From: an uncultured SAR86 cluster bacterium
Lineage (GTDB): Bacteria > Pseudomonadota > Gammaproteobacteria > Magnimaribacterales > D2472
Direction: 5' to 3'
Assembly: GCA_902622845.1 (NCBI GenBank)
Contig: CACNRI010000004.1
Location: 18,012-82,011, forward strand
DNA: 64,000 nucleotides
Shown here: positions 20,679 through 29,864 of the stretch, in pieces
How the letters are laid out: every line of letters begins with the position of its first letter
Numbering within the stretch: position 1 is the first letter of the stretch
Made by a program: the position numbers and the translations under genes
Notes under the pieces: generated by a model
Told to the model about the DNA's origin: nothing
The model's database searches: none
The model's input: the letters and a program-made list of their open reading frames with translations, nothing else

Positions 20679-22288
20679 TTATTGAAATATCCCATATAGC
20701 TAAAGACATCATTTGAGATTTTTTTAAAAAGTGGAGCTGCGACAGATCCTCCAGAATATTTTTGCGATCCTAAGCCATCAATGTTTACAAAGATAGTCAA
20801 CTCATTTGAAGGATTAGGCCCAATTCCAATAAAAGAGGCTGTATATGTTGAACTTTTATAGTTTCCATCTCTTAGTTTTTCTGTTGTTCCTGTTTTACCG
20901 CTCACATCAAAGTTTTCTAACTTTGCAAGAGCTCCTGTTCCATCTTCGACAACTGTTCTCATTGAAAATAAAATATCATTAGCAGTTGATTCGCTAATAA
21001 TTTGTTCTGAGAAAATTTCAGATTCATTATTTTTAATGATCTTAAAATCATAATAGGTGCCCTTATTGGCGAAGATTGCATAAGCTTGTGAAATTTGGAA
21101 AGGTGTTGCAGTTAGTCCATAACCATATCCAAGTGTAGCTATTTCAATATCAGAAATTTCATCTCTAGAATTAATCTCACCAAATGATGTAGAAGGAAAA
21201 TTAATATTTATAGGTTTTGAAAATCCAAATTTTTTATAGTTATCAACTAGTCTTTCTGCTCCTAGAAGAAATGAAATCTGAGTTGCGCCAACTTGGCTAG
21301 ACTCCTTAATAATCTCAAATGCTTTAAGTTGCCCATATTTCTTTCTGTCATTAATAATGCTTCCATCAACTTCGATTTTTATTGGTAGCTCTAATTCTGT
21401 ATCAATATCAATAAGATTGTTTTCAATAGCTCCGGCAAGAGCTAATGGCTTAACGATTGATCCCGGCTCATAGCTTTCAAGAAAAGCTCTATTTTTTTTT
21501 ATGCTTCTCATTGGATTATTTGGGTTGTAAGAAGGATAACTAGCCAGAGCAAGAACTTCTTTAGCTGAATTATCTAAAATAATAACTGTCCCGCCAGTAC
21601 CAGCATTATTTTTAATGGCTTCAACGAGATACTTATATGCAATATATTGAATATTACTATCAATAGTGAGATGAATATCTTTTGAGTTTTCACCAAATTC
21701 TACAACTTCAAGCCTTTGTATTGTGTTTCTCGCACCATCTTTCAAGACTTTCTCTCTAAGAGGCTTTCCAGTTAAAATTGAGTTATAACTTTTTTCTAGG
21801 CCCTCTAAACCATATCCATCCCTTCCAGAAAAACCAACCAATGGAGCAACCTGCTCTCCAAGAGGATAATGACGTTTATAAGTCTTCTCTAACTCCAACC
21901 TATCTATTTTTAGAGATCTAATTTTTCGCATTTCCTCAAAAGATAATGAGTTCTTTATTAATGATTTTTTATTGAAAGGTTTGTATTTTAAATCTCTGAG
22001 TTGAAGAGTATTTTTAATTTTTAGGAAATCATCTTCGCTAAGCCCGCTCAGTGCAAATAAATCAAAACCTGTAATACTTATTGCAAGAGGAATGCCATTT
22101 TTATCATAAATAGATCCACGCTTAAATTTTATTACTCTTTCTGAAGTGTTTTGATTATTCCCTTTTTGTAGAAGAAAATTGCCCTCCTCAACTTGAACAT
22201 ATATCATTCTAGAAATAATTGCTGCTATTGATAAGAAAAGAAATAAAAAAATTAAAAATAATCTCCAATTTTTATAATAAATCTTCAT
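20675..22288 (-). CDS. ftsI: Peptidoglycan D,D-transpeptidase FtsI (PBP3)
   Basis: EPGSIVKPLALAGAI (SxxK), SGKTGTTEK (KTG); dcw position. Confidence 0.95.
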   Translation of the reverse strand: MKIYYKNWRLFLIFLFLFLSIAAIISRMIYVQVEEGNFLLQKGNNQNTSERVIKFKRGSIYDKNGIPLAISITGFDLFALSGLSEDDFLKIKNTLQLRDLKYKPFNKKSLIKNSLSFEEMRKIRSLKIDRLELEKTYKRHYPLGEQVAPLVGFSGRDGYGLEGLEKSYNSILTGKPLREKVLKDGARNTIQRLEVVEFGENSKDIHLTIDSNIQYIAYKYLVEAIKNNAGTGGTVIILDNSAKEVLALASYPSYNPNNPMRSIKKNRAFLESYEPGSIVKPLALAGAIENNLIDIDTELELPIKIEVDGSIINDRKKYGQLKAFEIIKESSQVGATQISFLLGAERLVDNYKKFGFSKPININFPSTSFGEINSRDEISDIEIATLGYGYGLTATPFQISQAYAIFANKGTYYDFKIIKNNESEIFSEQIISESTANDILFSMRTVVEDGTGALAKLENFDVSGKTGTTEKLRDGNYKSSTYTASFIGIGPNPSNELTIFVNIDGLGSQKYSGGSVAAPLFKKISNDVFSYMGYFNK

Positions 22289-22545
22289 TTAATTTTCTTT
22301 GGTCTGACTTTTACCATTCCAAGATCTTCTCTGGCCCTCTGCTCAATTCTAGCCGGAGAGTTAAGAAAGAATTCTTCTGTTAAGAGCTGATAATAAAGAT
22401 TTTCCAATTCTTCATTTTGAATAGTTAGCATTTCTTGTGACTTAAAGCCTGATCTTATTTCCCATCTAACATCAACGACTACGAAAGATAAGTAAGTAAT
22501 TATTACTAGCTGTAAAAATATTATTGGTAGATAAAAATTTTTCAT
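22285..22545 (-). CDS. ftsL: Cell division protein FtsL
   Basis: Short single-TM coiled-coil protein between rsmH and ftsI. Confidence 0.85.
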   Translation of the reverse strand: MKNFYLPIIFLQLVIITYLSFVVVDVRWEIRSGFKSQEMLTIQNEELENLYYQLLTEEFFLNSPARIEQRAREDLGMVKVRPKKIK

Positions 22546-23441
22546 TATATCTTTTCAAAAACTCTCATAATTGCACTTCGTGACCTCATGTTTTTTTGAA
22601 TCTCAGAAGCACTTGGCTTAATTTTTTTAGCAACTACTTTAAATTCTTGAATAACTTCATTATTTATTGGAATCTCTTTTGGATAACTTATCTTTTTTGG
22701 AGCAAAAGATTGCTTAACTGATCTATCTTCGAGGGAGTGGAAAGAAATGCAAACTATTCTTCCTCCAGTTTTGAGCAAATCTTTTGATTTATTTAATCCA
22801 ATGTTTAGATTATTTATCTCATCATTTAAATAAATTCTTAGAGCTTGAAAAGTTTTCGTTGCGGGATGTGTTTTATTGGGTAACCTTGTTTTTGATTTTT
22901 TAATTACTTCAGCCAAATCAATAGTATTTAAAATCCTGCCGTCCTTGTAAGAATTAATAATTGCTAGTGAAATCTTTCTAGACTCTCTCTCATCACCGTA
23001 TCGATAAATAATATTTGCTAAAGTCTCTGGGTCAACAGTTTGAAGTAAATCCTCAAGTTTTTTGCTTTGCCTTAGATCGATTCGCATATCGAGTGGCCCA
23101 GCCTTACTAAAACTAAAGCCTCTTGATGGATCATCATAATGAGTAGAACAAAGACCAAAGTCAAATAATATACCGTCGGCTTGTTTTGCTAAATTTATTG
23201 AGTCTAAATCTTCAAAGCCGGCATGTTTAATTGAAAAATTTTTGTCTTTGAAATTTTCTTTTGCAAATCTAATTGCTTCAATATCTTTATCTAAAGCCAG
23301 AAGAGCCCCATCTTTTGATATTGAATCTAATATCTTCCTTGAATGGCCACCTCTACCAAAGGTTGCATCAATATATTTGCCAGAAAGATTAGTAATTAAA
23401 AAATCAATCGATTCTTCCAGCAATACTGGAGAATGAAGCAT
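22545..23441 (-). CDS. rsmH: 16S rRNA m4C1402 methyltransferase RsmH
   Basis: HSPVLLEESIDFL, YIDATFGRGGHS, FDFGLCSTHYDDPSRGFSF. Confidence 0.97.
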   Translation of the reverse strand: MLHSPVLLEESIDFLITNLSGKYIDATFGRGGHSRKILDSISKDGALLALDKDIEAIRFAKENFKDKNFSIKHAGFEDLDSINLAKQADGILFDFGLCSTHYDDPSRGFSFSKAGPLDMRIDLRQSKKLEDLLQTVDPETLANIIYRYGDERESRKISLAIINSYKDGRILNTIDLAEVIKKSKTRLPNKTHPATKTFQALRIYLNDEINNLNIGLNKSKDLLKTGGRIVCISFHSLEDRSVKQSFAPKKISYPKEIPINNEVIQEFKVVAKKIKPSASEIQKNMRSRSAIMRVFEKI

Positions 23442-23444
23442 CTC

Positions 23445-24563
23445 TTAATCTACTTGCTTTCTCATAAAAGTTGGCACATCGAGGAAATCAATTGCCTCTG
23501 CAGACGATGCACCAACTTGTTGAACTTCTTTAGTTGTGAGATCTTTATCCAACCCAACCGGTGAAAGCTTAATAGATGCTTTAGGTTTATCTATAGAAAG
23601 CTTAGGAGATTTCTGATTTACCCCTGTTGCAACAATCGTAACCATAAGTTCATCTTTTAGAGATGGATCAATTACAAGTCCGTATATGCATGTCGCATCA
23701 TCAGCTGTAAACTCCTCAACAACCTCACTTACCTCAGTAAAATCTCCCATTGTTGGATCTTTTGCAGAAATATTTACTAAAACCCCTCTTGCATCCTTTA
23801 GATTAATATCTTCAAGAAGTTCACTTCCAACAGCTAATTCTGCTGCATCTCTTCCACGGTCTTTTGTATTAGATTTTCCAGTACCCATCATTGCAATGCC
23901 CTTTTCTGACATAACAGTTTTAACATCAGCATAGTCCACGTTTATGAGACCTGGCTTCATAATAATGTCTGAGATCCCTTGGACAGCTCCCTTTAAAACA
24001 TCATCTGCCTGCGCAAAAGCTTCAGGAATTGGTGTATTTGCTCCAAGAACGTCTATTAACTTCTGATTTGGTATTGTTATTAAGCTATCAACTTCTTCAA
24101 CGAGAGCAGCAAGGCCTTTTTCAGCCGAACTCATTCTTGGCTTACCTTCAAACTTAAATGGTTTGGTAACAACAGCAACTGTTAAAGCACCTAGTTCTTT
24201 TGCAATCGATGCAACTACTGGTGCAGCTCCTGTTCCAGTTCCACCACCCATGCCAGCAGTTATAAAAACCATATCTGAACCATGAAGTAATTGTTCAATT
24301 GCTTCCCTGTCTCTCTCTGCAGCTTGTTTACCAACTTCAGGATTTGCTCCAGCTCCTAGACCTTTTGTCATGCCGCCTCCAAGCTTTAAAATAGTGGCGC
24401 CCTTAGCATTTTCCAAGGCTTGCGAATCAGTATTAGCGCATATAAATTCGACACCTTGTATCTTGTGATTCATCATATGGATCACTGCATTGCCTCCGGC
24501 ACCACCCACCCCAATAACTTTTATTTTTGCTTGATCAATATCATCTACAACTTCCCAATTCAT
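23445..24563 (-). CDS. ftsZ: Cell division protein FtsZ
   Basis: KVIGVGGAGGNAV, GMGGGTGTGAAPVVA, C-terminal peptide IDFLDVPTFMRKQVD. Start at MNWEVV (24563); the longer ORF call runs into mraZ. Confidence 0.98.
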   Translation of the reverse strand: MNWEVVDDIDQAKIKVIGVGGAGGNAVIHMMNHKIQGVEFICANTDSQALENAKGATILKLGGGMTKGLGAGANPEVGKQAAERDREAIEQLLHGSDMVFITAGMGGGTGTGAAPVVASIAKELGALTVAVVTKPFKFEGKPRMSSAEKGLAALVEEVDSLITIPNQKLIDVLGANTPIPEAFAQADDVLKGAVQGISDIIMKPGLINVDYADVKTVMSEKGIAMMGTGKSNTKDRGRDAAELAVGSELLEDINLKDARGVLVNISAKDPTMGDFTEVSEVVEEFTADDATCIYGLVIDPSLKDELMVTIVATGVNQKSPKLSIDKPKASIKLSPVGLDKDLTTKEVQQVGASSAEAIDFLDVPTFMRKQVD

Positions 24564-24574
24564 TTTATCTCCCC

Positions 24575-25045
24575 TTAAAAACTCATATCCTTTATGGATT
24601 CTGGAAGAACAATATCTAGGATCTCTGTTGCAAGACTTCCCCCAGTTTGTCTTTGCTCCCAATTTTCTTGATTCCAAATTTCAAATTTATTCCCCATTCC
24701 TATTAAACATATTCTGTTTGCGTCCTCTATTTGTGCATATTTTTTAAGATCAGCTGAAATTAAAACTTGCATTCTCCCATTTGGCTCAAAATCGCAAACG
24801 CTGGCATTACCTAAAATTGTCCATTGAAGATTTCTTACTATTGGATCCAGGCCCTGAAGAGAAGAAAGCTTTTTAGAAATTTGATTCCACTCACTCCCTA
24901 AGTAGACTTTGAGTGATGGATATTGAGGATCTTTGGTAATTACAATCTGATTTTCGTTTGAATTAATAAAAGCATCTCTATATTTAGCAGGAAATGAGAA
25001 TCTACTTTTTTTATCAATAGAAATATTATTAAAGCCGAACATCAT
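24575..25045 (-). CDS. mraZ: Transcriptional regulator MraZ
   Basis: FGFNNISIDKKSRFSFPAKYRDAF plus second SpoVT/AbrB-like half with FEPNGRMQVLISADLKKYA; first gene of the dcw cluster. Confidence 0.95.
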   Translation of the reverse strand: MMFGFNNISIDKKSRFSFPAKYRDAFINSNENQIVITKDPQYPSLKVYLGSEWNQISKKLSSLQGLDPIVRNLQWTILGNASVCDFEPNGRMQVLISADLKKYAQIEDANRICLIGMGNKFEIWNQENWEQRQTGGSLATEILDIVLPESIKDMSF

Positions 25046-25066
25046 TACATATTATAAAGTATTTAC

Positions 25067-25104
25067 ACACTTTACAATACTTTTTACGCACTTTTTAACA
25101 CTTT
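25067..25104 (-). promoter_or_regulatory. Predicted MraZ operator: four AAAGT(G/A)N repeats
   Basis: On the minus strand AAAGTGT-TAA-AAAGTGC-GTAA-AAAGTAT-TGT-AAAGTGT; units at 25098-25104, 25088-25094, 25077-25083, 25067-25073, period 10-11 bp, ~22 bp upstream of mraZ. Confidence 0.75.
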
Positions 25105-25115
25105 TCTTGCAAGAA

Positions 25116-25442
25116 TTGAGTTGGTCTATAAGCCGGATTCTGTTAAAGATGATCATCTATCTCGATATTATGTTGCCATAATACTCTAGCGACCTACCCA
25201 AGCTCAGAATGAGCATTCCTATTGAGCTTCTATTTGGTCTTGCTTCAAGCGGGGTTTGCACTGCCATAGAATGTTACCATTCATGCGGTGAGCTCTTACC
25301 TCACCTTTTCACCCTTACCCTTAGGCGGTATATTTTCTGCTGCACTTTCCGTAAACTCACGTCTCCCAGGAGTTACCTGGCGCCTTGCTCATGAAGTCCG
25401 GACTTTCCTCTGGAATTTCCAGCGATCATCCGACCAACTCGG
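25116..25442 (-). ncRNA. rnpB: RNase P RNA, bacterial class A
   Basis: Minus strand contains GAGGAAAGTCCGGAC near the 5' end and ACAGAATCCGGCTTAT near the 3' end; 9-bp P1 GAGTTGGTC/GACCAACTC pairs 25432-25440 with 25118-25126. Exact ends approximate. Confidence 0.95.
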
Positions 25443-25476
25443 TTACATTTTATTTAAAAAAATTTTTTCTTCAACT

Positions 25477-26286
25477 TTATTTAGTTAGCCACTTATATAG
25501 ATCTCTTTTATTTTGTTTAGTAATTAAACTTAAAAGTTTTGCAGCCTCACTTGGGGACATATTCTTTAGAGCTACGTCTTTAATTTCATTGTTAAAGTTT
25601 ATTGAAGATTCTGACAAATTTTGATTTCCTTCAATTAGAAGACATATCTCACCTTTAATGTCTCTTGCTGACATGTGCGTGTGGATCTCAGAAATCGTTC
25701 CTCTTATTACCTCCTCATATTTTTTTGTCATTTCTCTGCATACAACAGCTCGCCTTGTTGATGGAAAAATCTCATTCATCATTGAAAGTGTTTCAACTAA
25801 TCTTTTCGGTGACTCAAAAAAAACTAATGTTGCATCATTGTTTAAATTATTTTCAAAGACTTTTTTCCTTTCTGGATTTTTTTTTGGTAAAAATCCTAAA
25901 AACATAAATTTATTAGTCGGGAGCCCAGATAATAGCATTGAGTTTATTACAGCTGAGGGTCCAGGAATTACTGAATACTCAATATTTTCTCTGATGCATT
26001 CATTGACTAATATATATCCTGGATCAGATATCAGGGGAGCTCCAGCATCTGAAATTAAAGATATTTGTTTTCCTGCTTTAGCCTCTTCAATTATTTTTTT
26101 TGTTTTACTTCTCTCATTATGATCATTATAAGAAAAGCTTTTTTTATTAATTTTATACTTATAAAATATTTTCTGAGCTTTGCGAGTATCTTCTGCATAT
26201 ATAAGATCACTGCTATTAAGTATTTCTATTGACCTTAAAGAAATATCATTTAAATTACCTATTGGTGTGCAAATTAAATAAATCAT
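25477..26286 (-). CDS. rsmI: 16S rRNA (cytidine-2'-O)-methyltransferase RsmI
   Basis: LICTPIGNLNDISLRSIEIL, YAEDTRKAQKI, SLISDAGAPLISDPGY. Confidence 0.97.
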   Translation of the reverse strand: MIYLICTPIGNLNDISLRSIEILNSSDLIYAEDTRKAQKIFYKYKINKKSFSYNDHNERSKTKKIIEEAKAGKQISLISDAGAPLISDPGYILVNECIRENIEYSVIPGPSAVINSMLLSGLPTNKFMFLGFLPKKNPERKKVFENNLNNDATLVFFESPKRLVETLSMMNEIFPSTRRAVVCREMTKKYEEVIRGTISEIHTHMSARDIKGEICLLIEGNQNLSESSINFNNEIKDVALKNMSPSEAAKLLSLITKQNKRDLYKWLTK

Positions 26287-26288
26287 AA

Positions 26289-27257
26289 GTGAAAATTATA
26301 AATCTCAACAATATACTAATTATAAGCTTTATTTGCTTTTTTTTTCTTAGTTGCTCCTCAGTCCAATTAATAGATATCTCTGAGGATGATCAGCTTGATG
26401 ATCTTCTTAATGATATTGGGCAAGTAGAATTAAGTATTAACACTAATGAAGAAGTAAAGCAGCTTATTTTTAAATCAATGGTTTATCTTGATTCAGATAT
26501 AAGAATAAATTTTGTTGATAAAATTGATAATGAAGTTCTTCTGATATCAAGTAATTTTCTTAACCAAAATTTTACATATTTCTGCAAAAGTGCAAACGAT
26601 TATCTTGAAGAAGTTACAGAGAAATATTTATTCAATTTTAAGAAAAATGATGAGGTTTTCGTATTTTATAGTGAAAGATACAAATCTCAGGCAGAGATTG
26701 TAAAAAATAGTTATCCTGGAGTAAGAATCTTTAGCTTGGAAGGTGATTATGATGATTTAGTTAAAACGGTCTTTGAATTATCAGGTAGTAATAATAGAGG
26801 AGATTTAATAAACAGATTGATTCAAGAGGAGGAAGTAAATTTTATACCAAGACCTAGAAAAGATTTTGAAAAGATATATATTATTGCCGACTATGATCAA
26901 TCTAAAAACTTTATCCCTTCTTTGAGATTTAACTATATTTTAGATAAAGAAATATATGTTTCTTCGCAATCAATAACAGGCCTCGAAGATAGAAAAAAAT
27001 TATTAGACTTTTCTAATGTTATTCTCACAGTTCCAAACTCATTTTTGCAAGAAGATAACTTTGAAAACCTTAATGAGCTCTCAAAGTTATCTTTTTTACA
27101 AGACTTAGTTCTTATTTCTGCAATCAAAAAAAATGATGGAATTTCTCAAACAATTGCTGGACGGTTTGCAAATATTCGCCTTTCCCAAAATACTTGCTCT
27201 GATATTCAAGCAAATCTAGTTCAAATTAATAATCTAGGAGGATTTACTCAGCTCTGA
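26289..27257 (+). CDS. LpoA/LppC-like penicillin-binding protein activator lipoprotein
   Basis: Lipobox FFLSCSS; position beside rsmI matches the usual lpoA locus; GTG start. Confidence 0.65.
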   Translation: MKIINLNNILIISFICFFFLSCSSVQLIDISEDDQLDDLLNDIGQVELSINTNEEVKQLIFKSMVYLDSDIRINFVDKIDNEVLLISSNFLNQNFTYFCKSANDYLEEVTEKYLFNFKKNDEVFVFYSERYKSQAEIVKNSYPGVRIFSLEGDYDDLVKTVFELSGSNNRGDLINRLIQEEEVNFIPRPRKDFEKIYIIADYDQSKNFIPSLRFNYILDKEIYVSSQSITGLEDRKKLLDFSNVILTVPNSFLQEDNFENLNELSKLSFLQDLVLISAIKKNDGISQTIAGRFANIRLSQNTCSDIQANLVQINNLGGFTQL

Positions 27258-27855
27258 GGTCCTTTTCGATTGTTGTCAAACTATCCATAAAGCAAGGCCT
27301 ATCAAAAATCTTATTTTGATAATCCAAAAGGGGTTTTAGCTGCTTGTTATAAGGAAGATTAATACCCATAGTTGATAATCTCCACATAATTGGAGCAAGG
27401 TAACAATCCACAAGAGTGAAATCCTCATTCATAAAAAAAGGAAATTCTCTGAAAATTGGTGAAATAGTTGCAAGTTCTTGAATGAGTTCTTCTTTAGTCT
27501 TTTTCTCATTTGCTTTTTTAAGATTACCTGAAATTATTGCATCTACTAATGGACACCATTCTCTGTCTATTCTAAGCATTAACTCTCTGCAGTTAGCTCT
27601 TGCAACAGGGTAGACTGGTAATAATGGAGGATGAGGAAATCTTTCATCAAGATATTCCATCATTACTGCCGTATCATATAGCGCTAAGTCTCTGTCAACA
27701 AGAATTGGTAGTTTATGATAAGGACTTAAAGAAAGAATATCATCTGGAGCTTCTTCAATATCGAATTCCCTAATTTCACAAGCTATATCTTTCTCAGCAA
27801 GAACTATCCTAACTCTATGACTGTAGTGATTATCTCTATCGGAATATAAAATCAT
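27244..27855 (-). CDS. sspA: Stringent starvation protein A (GST fold)
   Basis: LYSDRDNHYSHRVRIVLAEKDI, LPILVDRDLALYDTAVMMEYLDERFPHPPLLP; adjacent to petABC. Confidence 0.93.
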   Translation of the reverse strand: MILYSDRDNHYSHRVRIVLAEKDIACEIREFDIEEAPDDILSLSPYHKLPILVDRDLALYDTAVMMEYLDERFPHPPLLPVYPVARANCRELMLRIDREWCPLVDAIISGNLKKANEKKTKEELIQELATISPIFREFPFFMNEDFTLVDCYLAPIMWRLSTMGINLPYNKQLKPLLDYQNKIFDRPCFMDSLTTIEKDLRAE

Positions 27856-27867
27856 GTTAATGCTCTC

Positions 27868-28659
27868 CTAGTGGTAGTCTTTTTGATATTCTCTATAGAG
27901 AAGCGCAGAAAGAAATGTAAATATTATAAAGAATATTATCGCATATACTCCCATTCTTTCCCTTTCCGCCCTACTGGGTTCACCCACATAAGTCAAAAAA
28001 TTTGTGAGATCATATATAAATTCATCAAACTCTTCAACATTTAATAAGCCTGAACCATCTTGATGCTTCAAATATCCACATTTCTCTTTAGTAATAGTGT
28101 TACCAAACTCGTCTCTTTTTTCACCGCCATTTTTAGCTAAGACAGGAACTTCCTTACAACCAAGCTTTTGATTTCCTTGAATTGGCGCCAATATATTGGG
28201 CATATTTACGCCTGGATAAACTAAATTATTAGATCCATATGTTGTTGAAGAATCATCATAAAAAGCTCTTAAATAAGTATAAACCCAGCTAGAAGTTCTT
28301 TTTCTTGCGACCAATGTTAAGTCGGGAGGAGCATTATCTATTTCTAATTCATGAATTGGTGCAACCATTAAATCATATGGTCCTGCATCCTTATCTGGGA
28401 CGAGATATTCAAAGAAAATGTCTTCAGGTATTTGGAGATCATTAGCAACTCTTCCCCATCTAGAGTATTTAAGCGAATGACAGCTATAGCAGTATTTCAT
28501 AAAGGTTCCTACTCCTCTCTGAAGCGAAGCCATATTATTTAAATCTGGTTTGAACTGATCACAATTTCCGTAGTCTTTGCAAGGTCCTCCCTCAGCTGAA
28601 TCCACAAGTGGAACTAATAAGAAGGAAAAAAAGCTAATTATTAATAATGGTTTAATCAC
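27868..28659 (-). CDS. petC: Ubiquinol-cytochrome c reductase cytochrome c1
   Basis: Heme motif KYCYSCHSLKYSRWG; C-terminal TM anchor. Confidence 0.96.
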   Translation of the reverse strand: MIKPLLIISFFSFLLVPLVDSAEGGPCKDYGNCDQFKPDLNNMASLQRGVGTFMKYCYSCHSLKYSRWGRVANDLQIPEDIFFEYLVPDKDAGPYDLMVAPIHELEIDNAPPDLTLVARKRTSSWVYTYLRAFYDDSSTTYGSNNLVYPGVNMPNILAPIQGNQKLGCKEVPVLAKNGGEKRDEFGNTITKEKCGYLKHQDGSGLLNVEEFDEFIYDLTNFLTYVGEPSRAERERMGVYAIIFFIIFTFLSALLYREYQKDYH

Positions 28660-29864
28660 AGTCTTTCAGGCACCTCATATGTTTTTTCAATGCTTGTATA
28701 AATAGGCATTAGAAGAAAAAATGCAAAGTACATTACAGTACATATTATTGACATAATCTTTCCGGTTTCTGTTACAGTAACAGTTCCAAGATATCCAAGA
28801 GTAATAAAACTAACAACAAACATAACTATTGCAATCTTACTCAAGATGCCTTTATACCTTATTGATGCAACATTACTTCTATCAAGCCATGGAACAATAA
28901 ATATTATTGCAACAGCAGCTGCCATAACTATTAGTCCTCCTAAAGGATCAGGAACTGCTCTCAACATTGTGTAATAAGGGGCATAATACCAAACAGGAGC
29001 AATGTGTTCTGGCGTTACAAGAGGATTTGCTTCCTCAAAATTAGCCAATTCAAGAAAATATCCTCCACCTTCAGGGAAGAAAAACATAATTATGCAGAAA
29101 ACCAACCCAAAGACTCCGATTGCAGGCATAGCACTTAGAACTTTGTAAGGGAAGAAAGGTACGCTATCAAGAGGAACTCCATCTTCATCAACAAATTCCT
29201 CAATATCAACTCCTTCCGGGTTACCAGCACCAACTTCATGAAGAGCCACAAGATGAAGGAATACAAGAGCAATCAATATCAGCGGCAAAGCCACAACGTG
29301 AAGAGCAAAAAATCTTGAAATAGTTATTCCTGAAATATAGTAATCACCTCTTACCCATACTTCTAGTGATTCTCCAATGTATGGAATTGCACCAAATAGA
29401 GAAATAATAACTTGAGCTCCCCAATATGACATTTGACCATATGGCAAAACATAACCTAAGAATCCCTCGGCCATCATTACCAAATAGATTGTCGCTCCAA
29501 AAATCCAAACAAGTTCCTTTGGTTTTTTATACGATCCATATAGGAGGCCACGAAACATATGAAGATAAACTATTGCAAAAAACATTGATGCTCCAGTTGT
29601 ATGCATATATCTAATAATCCATCCATAATCTACATCTCTCATAATATATTCTATAGATGCAAAGGCCCCCTCCTCAGTATTTGAGTATGGCATCATTAAC
29701 CATATACCAGTTACAATTTGGAGAATTAGAACTATCGAAGCTAAAGCACCAAATAAATACCAAAAGTTAACTTTTTTGGGTACCGGGTGTTTGGAAAGAT
29801 GTCTCTCAAATGTGTTGACTATGGGTAATCTGTAATTAATCCAATTTAGAACTTTGGTAACCAT
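28656..29864 (-). CDS. petB: Ubiquinol-cytochrome c reductase cytochrome b
   Basis: Cyt b motifs WNFG-like NFWYLFGALAS, GFLGYVLPYGQMSYWGA, PEHIAPVWYYAPYYTMLRAVP. Confidence 0.98.
   Translation of the reverse strand: MVTKVLNWINYRLPIVNTFERHLSKHPVPKKVNFWYLFGALASIVLILQIVTGIWLMMPYSNTEEGAFASIEYIMRDVDYGWIIRYMHTTGASMFFAIVYLHMFRGLLYGSYKKPKELVWIFGATIYLVMMAEGFLGYVLPYGQMSYWGAQVIISLFGAIPYIGESLEVWVRGDYYISGITISRFFALHVVALPLILIALVFLHLVALHEVGAGNPEGVDIEEFVDEDGVPLDSVPFFPYKVLSAMPAIGVFGLVFCIIMFFFPEGGGYFLELANFEEANPLVTPEHIAPVWYYAPYYTMLRAVPDPLGGLIVMAAAVAIIFIVPWLDRSNVASIRYKGILSKIAIVMFVVSFITLGYLGTVTVTETGKIMSIICTVMYFAFFLLMPIYTSIEKTYEVPERL

Noticed and set aside
25209-25488. ORFs of 61-66 aa on the plus strand
   Set aside because: Lie within the RNase P RNA gene on the opposite strand.
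25658-26122. 154-aa plus-strand ORF
   Set aside because: Entirely antisense to rsmI, which has clear motifs.
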